A DNA stretch of 17,422 bases from CAKRHR01 sp964423195 (GTDB taxonomy: Bacteria > Bacillota > Clostridia > Lachnospirales > Lachnospiraceae), in NCBI GenBank assembly GCA_964423195.1, contig CAYRDY010000046.1, positions 1-17,422 on the forward strand, written 5' to 3'. Shown in pieces: positions 7,000-13,033 of this stretch; position 1 is the first letter of the stretch, and the number at the start of each line of letters is the position of its first letter. A program made the position numbers and the translations under genes. Below the pieces are notes generated by a model. That model ran no database searches, had not been told where the DNA came from, and was given only the letters and a program-made list of their open reading frames with translations.

Positions 7000-8571
7000 T
7001 TACCTGTCCTTCGTCGAGAATGAGATACGAGGGTCAACAAGGGCCATCAGCAGGTCGCCGAGGATGATGGACACGACGGTCAGCACCGCGTAGAACAATG
7101 TCACGCCGACGATGACGCCGTTATCATATTTGTTGATTGCCTCTGTCAGCAGGTTGCCGGCGCCGGGTACGACGTACACACGCTCAGTAATGATGGCGCC
7201 TGTCAGCGAGAAGAGAACACTGGACGGAATATCATGGATGATCGGAATGGCGGCATTCTTCAAAATATGCTTGGAGAAGATCTCGCCCTCCGTCAGACCG
7301 CCGGATCTCGCAAACTTCACATAGTCGGAATTCATCTGGTCGATCATGTAGCGCCGCAGCCATTTCATCAGGTTCGCCACCGACGGCAGCGCCAGTGAGA
7401 CAATCGGCAGGACATACATGAGTTTGCTGGAAGATTCCATATCGAAGGTCGTCGGCAGACCGATCATTCCGCCAATAGCCTTGAACAGGAAGATGTATGC
7501 CAGGGATGGCACAGCGATAATGAACACGATATAGATTGTTCCCAGCTTATCGACCAGTTTATCCTTCTTCCTTGCCATCAGGAGCCCAAGCGGCAGGCCA
7601 AGGCTGTAGGCAAGAATGACAGAAATAATACCGATCACAAACGAATACCCGATCTTGGAAAATCCGCTGCGAACTGTATCGACATTCGTATAATCGTCAA
7701 CAAAACGCGCCTTATTGACCTCGCTCGCGTTCAGGGAACCTGCCGCGTACATCGCCGAATGCAGGTCGTCGGCGCTGTCCTCCACCAAGCCGGTCGGATA
7801 GGTGACCGTCGATCGCACGAAGGAACCCTGGGTCCTGGTCATGGTCGTAAACACGTCGATGCCGGTATTGACCGTGTAGGATGTGCCCAGGTTGATCGTC
7901 GCGATGTTCTGATGGATAAACGGAAAATCAGAGTCCATGTAAAGCAGATATTTGTGCTTGGTGCCGTTGCCCATGATGGCCGGGGAAAACTTCTCCCCGC
8001 CGTAGACCGGGTCATGCAGAGTAAATGTCAAACCTCTATTTTCAATATCCTCCTTCACATAATCCACGCTGTCAACCGAAATCAGCCCCGTAAAATAATT
8101 CCACAGACGTTTAAACAGGGACTGGTCCTTGTAGGCAAAGAGCTGCTGCCGCCCGCCGTCGGCCACTTTCCTCCCGCCCATCATCACGGCGTCCATGCGG
8201 CGCACCGTGTAGCCCTTGGACTGATAATACTCTTTAAACTTCGCCACATATTCCTTGACGAGGTCGGAATCGTCCGCTTCCTTGCGCCCGAATGCGACGG
8301 CTTCCTCTCTGGTCGCGTCGTCAATCTCTCCGCTGTCTGTCAGCATCTGCAGGTAATCCGCGTAGGGGACATAATCCAGATAGCCGTATTCCTCCCATTT
8401 GGCATATGTGTAAGTCACTTTCTGGTTATTGCTCTGATGCGTATAGGTCGGGTCTCCCGCGAAAACCAGGTTCCGGTCAAGGAGCCCATAGATCATGACC
8501 ATAACGATGGCAACAACGATGATAATCGAAACCGCGCCGTGCAACAGACGCTTTATTAAATATTTAGCCAT
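7000..8571 (-). CDS. oppB: Oligopeptide ABC transporter permease OppB with enlarged extracytoplasmic segment
   Basis: A membrane subunit of the Opp importer. At about 523 residues it is far longer than the roughly 310 of enteric OppB, though long versions such as streptococcal AmiC are known. TM1 is at about 10-32 (GAVSIIIVVAIVMVMIYGLL); then about 270 residues lie outside, containing the conserved INLGTSY motif late in the segment; the permease domain follows with five helices from IGYSFVIGIISVILAYSLG. The EAA loop reads DYVKFARSGGLTEGEIFSKHILK, split around the conserved Gly, and the end is the standard LGDLLMALVDPRIS. The start is ambiguous: ATG at 8571 gives the usual MAKYLIKR beginning, while GTG at 8583 adds four residues; neither has a strong ribosome binding site. 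It lies just downstream of a hairpin terminator behind oppA, so it should be expressed at a lower level. Confidence 0.94.
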   Translation of the reverse strand: MAKYLIKRLLHGAVSIIIVVAIVMVMIYGLLDRNLVFAGDPTYTHQSNNQKVTYTYAKWEEYGYLDYVPYADYLQMLTDSGEIDDATREEAVAFGRKEADDSDLVKEYVAKFKEYYQSKGYTVRRMDAVMMGGRKVADGGRQQLFAYKDQSLFKRLWNYFTGLISVDSVDYVKEDIENRGLTFTLHDPVYGGEKFSPAIMGNGTKHKYLLYMDSDFPFIHQNIATINLGTSYTVNTGIDVFTTMTRTQGSFVRSTVTYPTGLVEDSADDLHSAMYAAGSLNASEVNKARFVDDYTNVDTVRSGFSKIGYSFVIGIISVILAYSLGLPLGLLMARKKDKLVDKLGTIYIVFIIAVPSLAYIFLFKAIGGMIGLPTTFDMESSSKLMYVLPIVSLALPSVANLMKWLRRYMIDQMNSDYVKFARSGGLTEGEIFSKHILKNAAIPIIHDIPSSVLFSLTGAIITERVYVVPGAGNLLTEAINKYDNGVIVGVTLFYAVLTVVSIILGDLLMALVDPRISFSTKDR

Positions 8572-8591
8572 AATCTTTTTCACTCATTTGC

Positions 8592-8631
8592 AGATAACAA
8601 AAGGGATGGGATACAGGATATATCCCATCCC
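8592..8631 (-). terminator. Intercistronic terminator between oppA and oppB
   Basis: A perfect 11-bp stem (8603-8613 with 8621-8631) with a 7-base loop, followed on the minus strand by TTTTGTTATC. It lies 39 bases after the oppA stop and just before the oppB start. Partial read-through at such a site is a common way to make the binding protein in excess over the membrane complex. Confidence 0.8.
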
Positions 8632-8669
8632 CCTGTCATCATTTTTATTCTTGGTTGATCCGGCACGGA

Positions 8670-10910
8670 TTAGAAAATACCCATTGCCTTTGTCATGTAG
8701 CCCGCGTAATCAGGCAGAATCTGATCCAGATAAGATCTCGGATCACCAAAGTCAGGTGACCATCCCGATGCATCATTGATATCGGCATTGTTCTCATAGC
8801 CGTATGACGGATAGTAGCACGCATAATACCAGTCGTCCATGCTCGCGCCCTCGACGGTATTGATGATGACCTGTCCCTCAAGCACATCCTCAACGGATTT
8901 CTTGTAGGCCTGCGCACGGTTCTTGTACGGCTCGCTGCTGCCAGGGTACGGCAGATCCAGATAGATCGGATTGTCAGCGCTGATCTCAACGCCCTCAGCG
9001 GCCAGCTCCTCAACAGCGGTCGCCATCTCTTCCTTGGCAGCATCCGGGTTGTACCAGCCGTCATAGCCATCGGAGGAACCTAAACCTTCGTTTGCCTCAG
9101 GGTCATAAGCCTTGATCGGCACGCCGTCAGCATCGATCTGCGCCTGCAGAATCTCGCCGTACTGTGTCCCCGCAGGGAACTCGGTCGGTGTTCCGTTGAT
9201 ATCCACGGTCGTATCCTCCTCAAGCGACACAAAGTTGCCCGGGACATAGCTATTCCTGATGGAATTCAGCTTCAGATCCTCGCCGACCACCTGCGCGTTC
9301 CATGTGCCGCGGTCAAGCGCGAAGGAGATGGCGCGGCGGAAATGGACGTTGTTCATGGCCGATTTGGTCCTTGCCGCGTCCTCCTCGGTCTGCGGGGAAG
9401 GCATCACGGTATTGTCATTGAAGTTCGCGAACGCCTCTCTGTTCAGATTGTAGAAATTGACAAAAGAAGTCGCGTTTGTATCGGAAATGCAGACATAGCC
9501 GTCGTCAAACATACCGTCAGCTCTTGCGGACTCGACGGAGGCCGTATTCAAGCCGGCATTGTCGACGACGCCGGACTTGCAGTCATTGTAAGCCTTGGTC
9601 GCGTCGGAGCCGTCATTGTAGAGCCATGTCAATGTCTTGATATTGATATTGTCTTTATTCCAGTAGTTTTCATTGGCCTGGAAGACAATCGTGTTCTTCG
9701 CTGTCGCGTTGGTGACCACATACGGGCCGCAGTAAAGGATGGAGTTCGGGTCTTTGCCATAGTTGTAGTCGGACGCTGAAGCGTCAAACTCGGTACCGAA
9801 CTTGCCGCCCTGTGACTCATAGAAGCTCCTGCACATCGGTGAAAATACGACGTAGGAAAGCATGGTCATGAAATAGGAGCAAGGCTCTGTCAGCGTATAC
9901 TCCACAGTCTTGTCATCAACCGCCTTGACGCCGACCTGTGAGAAGTCGGTGATCTCGCCGTTGATATACTCGGTAGCGCCCTCGATGACACCGTCAACAA
10001 GGAATTCCAGCCCCCCCATCGCGTCCATCATATGCTGCATGCCGGCGACAAAGTCGTCTGCGACGACATCCGCATAAGGACGTCCCTGGGAATCCACCCA
10101 CTGCACGCCGTCGCGCAGATGGAAGGTATAGGTGAGGCCATCATCCGACATCTCCCAGCTCTCCGCCAGTGCCGGCTGCATCACGTTCTCACCGTCGTAC
10201 TCGACAAGGTTGTCATAGGTATTGACCAGCGCCTCGTGGTCGACGGCCAGGGAGCTTGAAAGGTCATCCCAGGTGACCGGGTCGGAAGTGTAAGCAATGT
10301 TAAAGGTATCTTTGATCGTATAACCCTTTCCTGTGAGATACTCTTTTACCCAGTCCTCATAGGTGCCGGTGCCGCGCAGCTCGCCCCACTTCGCCTTCAT
10401 CTCATTATAATCATCGGCCTTGATCAACTCTTCCGTGACCACATAGTTGTGGTAACGGTCGGTGTCTGTACCCCACAAGACCGACGTGCCCGTGTAAGGC
10501 GCCGTGCGCCTGAGCACATATGTGCCGTTCTGGGTGGTCGTCGGCATCAGAACCGCGGACTCAAGCATCTTGGCCTCGGCGGTGGCCATCAGCGCGTATC
10601 TCTGGGAGACATTCTGCTCCTCGAGTGCCTTCTGATAGATCTCATAGAACTCGCCAAATGCCTCGTTGTAAATCTCTGAGGAAGCCTCATCATAACCGGC
10701 CGGCGCGCCGCCTTCTTCTTCGCCGCCTGTCGTCTCTTCCTCACCGCCTGTCGTATCCTCGACAGACTCGCCGCCCGCGGTCTCACCGCCAGCGGTCTCG
10801 CCGCCAGCAGGTGTTGACTCACCTGAGCCGCCGTTTGAACCGCCGCCGCACGCCGCAAGGCTGAAGACCATCGCAAACGCCAGCACCAGGCTCAAAATTT
10901 TCTTGCTCAT
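8670..10910 (-). CDS. oppA: Oligopeptide-binding lipoprotein OppA, apparently circularly permuted
   Basis: A substrate-binding lipoprotein (SBP_bac_5 family) that captures peptides outside the membrane and delivers them to OppBC; 746 residues. A lipoprotein signal peptide ends in LAAC (C21), followed by a Gly/Glu/Thr-rich linker to about 70. Residues about 80-160 (ALEEQNVSQRYALMATAEAK, then VLMPTTTQNGTYVLRRTAPYTG) resemble the normal C-terminal end of this family, in E. coli OppA the RTALYTKAEQQL to VKPWVGGYTG region. The usual N-terminal lobe starts only near residue 200 (NIAYTSDPVTWD, then ALAESWEMSDDGLTYTFHLRD), and the protein stops shortly after SGWSPDFGDPRSYLDQ, where ordinary members continue. 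The start is ATG at 10910 with GGAGG 8 bases upstream. It is the first gene of the operon, behind a strong promoter, an attenuator-like hairpin and a long leader. Confidence 0.95.
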   Translation of the reverse strand: MSKKILSLVLAFAMVFSLAACGGGSNGGSGESTPAGGETAGGETAGGESVEDTTGGEEETTGGEEEGGAPAGYDEASSEIYNEAFGEFYEIYQKALEEQNVSQRYALMATAEAKMLESAVLMPTTTQNGTYVLRRTAPYTGTSVLWGTDTDRYHNYVVTEELIKADDYNEMKAKWGELRGTGTYEDWVKEYLTGKGYTIKDTFNIAYTSDPVTWDDLSSSLAVDHEALVNTYDNLVEYDGENVMQPALAESWEMSDDGLTYTFHLRDGVQWVDSQGRPYADVVADDFVAGMQHMMDAMGGLEFLVDGVIEGATEYINGEITDFSQVGVKAVDDKTVEYTLTEPCSYFMTMLSYVVFSPMCRSFYESQGGKFGTEFDASASDYNYGKDPNSILYCGPYVVTNATAKNTIVFQANENYWNKDNINIKTLTWLYNDGSDATKAYNDCKSGVVDNAGLNTASVESARADGMFDDGYVCISDTNATSFVNFYNLNREAFANFNDNTVMPSPQTEEDAARTKSAMNNVHFRRAISFALDRGTWNAQVVGEDLKLNSIRNSYVPGNFVSLEEDTTVDINGTPTEFPAGTQYGEILQAQIDADGVPIKAYDPEANEGLGSSDGYDGWYNPDAAKEEMATAVEELAAEGVEISADNPIYLDLPYPGSSEPYKNRAQAYKKSVEDVLEGQVIINTVEGASMDDWYYACYYPSYGYENNADINDASGWSPDFGDPRSYLDQILPDYAGYMTKAMGIF

Positions 10911-11096
10911 GTTTTTACCTCCTTAATTTTTTTTGGTATTTTTACCCTTTCACAATGTATGCCCGTATGTTTCCGGATGGCATAACCGGCTCAATCTCTC
11001 AGCCGTCAAAGCCGTCCCGATACACAGATACATCCTCTGGGTTAGAAGTGATACAACAGAGAATTTAACACTTTATCGCGCTAAATAATTCACTTT
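10911..11096 (-). promoter_or_regulatory. Long 5' leader of oppA downstream of the attenuator
   Basis: With a start predicted near 11176, the oppA transcript has a leader of about 265 bases. This part holds no convincing gene; it contains short stem-loops, such as GGCT/AGCC flanking GAGAGATTG near 10990-11004, and ends with the strong GGAGG at 10918-10922. I do not recognise a known riboswitch. A GGCTGAGAGA string resembles half of the THI-box, but the second half is absent. Confidence 0.45.
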
Positions 11097-11132
11097 AAAA
11101 AAAGTGCGAACGGGCCGCCTCGCCCATTGCAC
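11097..11132 (-). terminator. Attenuator-like intrinsic terminator in the oppA leader
   Basis: On the minus strand GTGC-AATGGGC (from 11132 down) pairs with GCCCGTT-(C)-GCAC (ending at 11104), an 11-bp stem with one bulge and one G-U pair, followed directly by seven T (11103-11097). It lies about 44 bases after the predicted start of transcription and about 190 bases before oppA, so it would stop transcripts before the operon unless it is overcome. The right arm can also pair with the sequence just downstream (CACTTT/AAAGTG), a possible competing fold. Confidence 0.7.
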
Positions 11133-11182
11133 TCCATTGTAAGAACGCATAACCGTGCAGTATCTCCGTTAATACAAATTTT

Positions 11183-11212
11183 ATTATAAACCTCTCACCA
11201 AAACTTTGTCAA
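11183..11212 (-). promoter_or_regulatory. Sigma-A type promoter of the opp operon
   Basis: Perfect -35 TTGACA (11207-11212) and perfect -10 TATAAT (11183-11188) on the minus strand, separated by 18 bases. Predicted transcription start is near 11176. It lies about 275 bases upstream of the oppA start and is the only good promoter seen for the five opp genes. Confidence 0.88.
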
Positions 11213-11223
11213 CAGTTTTTGGG

Positions 11224-11235
11224 ATTTCAGGAAAT
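11224..11235 (-). promoter_or_regulatory. Palindrome upstream of the opp -35 box, possible operator
   Basis: ATTTC-AG-GAAAT is a perfect inverted repeat 12 bases upstream of the -35 box. Read on the minus strand it matches 11 of 15 positions of the CodY consensus AATTTTCWGAAAATT. CodY is a known repressor of opp operons in Firmicutes, but four mismatches in an AT-rich region could be chance. Confidence 0.3.
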
Positions 11236-11294
11236 TTTGCGGTTCTCGAAAATTTCTTAGCCCTGATCAGGTTGTGACCTGTTCCCCAAGGGGC

Positions 11295-11418
11295 AAAGCC
11301 AGGCGCCTTTAGGCTGCCGGCCGCATCTCTTTTATACAACTCGCCGTTTTTTCGGCGATGGGTAAAGCCAGCCGCATTTAGGCGGCTGGCCGCATCCCCG
11401 CCGCGTCAAACGACGGGG
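11295..11418 (-). repeat. Two 33-bp direct repeats and flanking hairpins downstream of the S1-protein gene
   Basis: The units at 11295-11327 and 11364-11396 are identical at 29 of 33 positions. The second forms a perfect 9-bp hairpin (GCCAGCCGC/GCGGCTGGC); in the first that stem has three mismatches. Between them is TCGCCG/CGGCGA with a 6-base T loop (11341-11358), and beside them CCCCGCCG/CGACGGGG (11396-11418), whose single mismatch is a G-U pair in minus-strand RNA. The block is the 3' untranslated region of the S1-protein gene. No good T-tract follows any hairpin. Confidence 0.6.
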
Positions 11419-11472
11419 TGCTGTCCCCAATAAACGTCATAAAATGAAATGAGCCATGTGACCCACGCGCTA

Positions 11473-12535
11473 TTAGAGCTTTATGCCCTTCAGAAGATCG
11501 CCGAGACTTGTGGACGCCTTGCCAGTCTCCTTGTATTTGAAGGTTTCCTCCACCTCGCGCACCGGCTTGTCTGTCTCCTCCAGCGCCTTCATGCTGAGGC
11601 TGATCTTGCCGTCCTTGTTGGCGATGACTTTCACTTTCACATCGTCGCCTTCCTTGAGCACGTCCTTCACAGCCTTGATCCGCTTTGTGCTGATCTGTGA
11701 GATATGTACCAGCCCTGAGAGGTCGCCCGCGAAATTGACAAACGCGCCGTAATTTGTGATCTTGTCGACCTTGCCCTCGAACACGTCGCCGACCTGGACA
11801 TTGTTGATCTTTGCAGCCCGCTCTGCCTGAGCGCGCTCCACAGCGACCGCTTTCGCGGAGAGCACCAGACGTTTCTTCTCGGTATCCACGGTAATGATCT
11901 TGACATCCACTTTCTGATTGAGGAACTCATTCAGATCCTCGACATAGGACGTGGAGAGCTGTGACGCGGGAATAAAGCCGCGCACGCCCTCGACATAGGT
12001 GATCACGCCGCCCTTGACAACGCCCCTGATCTTCTGCGTGAGTACCGTGCCGTTCTCCATCATCTCCGCGAGTTTTGACCAGGCGAGGATATTGTCCGCT
12101 TTCTTCTTCGACAGAAGCACGTTGCCCTCGCCGTCGTCCTCCTTGAGCACAACCGCGGTGATCTCATCGCCGATTTTGAGCGATTTGACGGAAAATCTCG
12201 AATCATTGCTCAGGTCCTCTTTCTTGATGATGCCCTCGCAGTATGAGCTCAGGTCAACCGTCACTTCCGCGTCGGATACACCGACCACTTTGCCCGTGAC
12301 CATATCACCCTCTTTGAACTTTTTGAAGGAATCGTTCAGCGCCTCGCTGTAATCGTCCATCGACTCCACAGGCTCAGCTGCCTCCGCCGGGGCTTCTGCC
12401 GGCGCGGCCTCTGCCGCAGGCGCAGCATCTACCGCAGGCGCAGCATCTACCGCAGGCGCAGCCTCAGTTTTCTCTGGTACGGCCGACGGGGCTTCCTCGG
12501 ATGCCTCAACAGGTGCTGACGCCTCCGCGGCTTCC
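11473..12535 (-). CDS. S1-domain RNA-binding protein (ribosomal protein S1-like), 3' part; 5' end in assembly gap
   Basis: RNA-binding protein of the ribosomal S1/RpsA-like type, expected to bind mRNA or ribosomes in the cytoplasm. Counting from the in-frame GTG at 12369, three S1 domains follow: about 20-90 (EGDMVTGKVVGV), 107-173 (less canonical, VKGGVITYVEGVRGFIPASQ) and 192-262 (canonical, VGDVFEGKV, ITNYGAFVNF, GLVHISQIS, KISLSMKAL). The GTG is not the real start. The frame continues upstream without a stop through 55 more codons of an Ala/Glu/Pro-rich tail into the 100-N gap at 12536, and the same tail with the same repeats resumes on the other side. The true start is therefore the ATG at 12920. 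The low-complexity tail appended to S1 domains is unusual in length. Moonlighting or regulatory roles cannot be judged from sequence. Confidence 0.88.
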
Positions 12536-12791
12536 NNNNNNNNNNNNNNNNNNNNNNNNNNNNNNNNNNNNNNNNNNNNNNNNNNNNNNNNNNNNNNNNN
12601 NNNNNNNNNNNNNNNNNNNNNNNNNNNNNNNNNNNGGCTTCCTCGGATGCCTCAACAGGTGCTGACGCCTCCGCGGCTTCCCCGGATGTCTCCGCTGGTG
12701 CTGACGCCTCCGCGGCTTCCCCGGATGTCTCCACAGGTGCCGACGCCTCTGGGGCTTCCCCGGATGTCTCCACAGGTGCCGACGCCGCGCT
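12490..12791 (-). repeat. 39-bp (13-residue) tandem repeats, split by the gap
   Basis: The unit encodes ETSGEAAEASAPV-like peptides. Copies are at 12490-12528 and 12529-12535 (cut), then after the gap at 12636-12674, 12675-12713, 12714-12752 and 12753-12791 (degenerating). The 46 bases starting at 12490 and the 46 bases starting at 12636 are identical, which explains why the assembler failed here. Confidence 0.9.
12536..12635. other. Assembly gap (100 N) inside the S1-protein gene
   Basis: A placeholder of exactly 100 N within a tandem repeat. Both reading-frame continuity and repeat phase require a true length of 32 plus a multiple of 39 bases; 100 fits neither, so the apparent break of the frame is an assembly artefact. 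Confidence 0.95.
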
Positions 12792-12920
12792 TTCTGCGAC
12801 GGTCTGCGCAGGTGCTGACGCCACAGGCGCCGCTGCCTCCGCTTCCGTCGGTGCCGCCTTCACTGCCTCTTCGGCAGCTCCGGTATTTTCAGTAACTTCA
12901 TTTAAAACTTTTTCTTCCAT
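12636..12920 (-). CDS. N-terminal repeat tail of the S1-domain protein (5' part of the same gene)
   Basis: The first 95 codons of the gene whose S1 domains lie at 11473-12369. ATG at 12920 is preceded by GGAGGG with 7 bases of spacing. The peptide starts MEEKVLNEVTENTGAAEEAV and is then almost entirely Ala, Glu, Pro, Ser, Val and Thr, first irregular and then in 13-residue repeats; it is probably disordered and strongly acidic. It enters the gap in the repeat EASEEA, and the same repeat is present on the other side in a frame that leads straight into the first S1 domain. Treating it as a separate short gene would be wrong. Confidence 0.85.
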
Positions 12921-12955
12921 GATTAACCCTCCGGTTATAATATTTCTAACAGTAT

Positions 12956-12984
12956 AGTTTAATAGATTCGATCCGATTCGTCAA
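12956..12984 (-). promoter_or_regulatory. Promoter of the S1-protein gene
   Basis: Minus strand -35 TTGACG (12979-12984), 17-base spacer, -10 TAAACT (12956-12961). It is about 36 bases upstream of the ATG at 12920. A better -10 hexamer (TATACT) lies 5 bases further but gives a 22-base spacer. Confidence 0.6.
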
Positions 12985-12988
12985 GTTA

Positions 12989-13017
12989 TTGAAACAATAA
13001 AGATGATTTGTTATACT
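12989..13017 (+). promoter_or_regulatory. Promoter of the MBL-hydrolase gene
   Basis: Plus strand -35 TTGAAA (12989-12994), exact 17-base spacer, -10 TATACT (13012-13017). The predicted transcription start near 13024 falls inside the Shine-Dalgarno-like AGGTGAT (13023-13029), so the message would be almost leaderless. It lies back-to-back with the S1-gene promoter, with only 4 bases between the two -35 boxes, so the two may compete or share a regulator. Confidence 0.65.
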
Positions 13018-13033
13018 AAATCAGGTGATATAA

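Noticed and set aside
8559..8590. Seven-codon frame (MSEKDYG) overlapping the oppB start as a leader peptide
   Set aside because: It has no ribosome binding site, and such short frames arise easily by chance.
10990..11005. GGCTGAGAGA in the oppA leader as a TPP riboswitch
   Set aside because: The second conserved half of the THI-box and its closing stem are absent, and the downstream genes have no thiamine link.
12447..12535. Separate short gene made by reading straight through the 100-N gap
   Set aside because: The placeholder length shifts the frame; the correct frame on the 3' side continues into the S1 domains.
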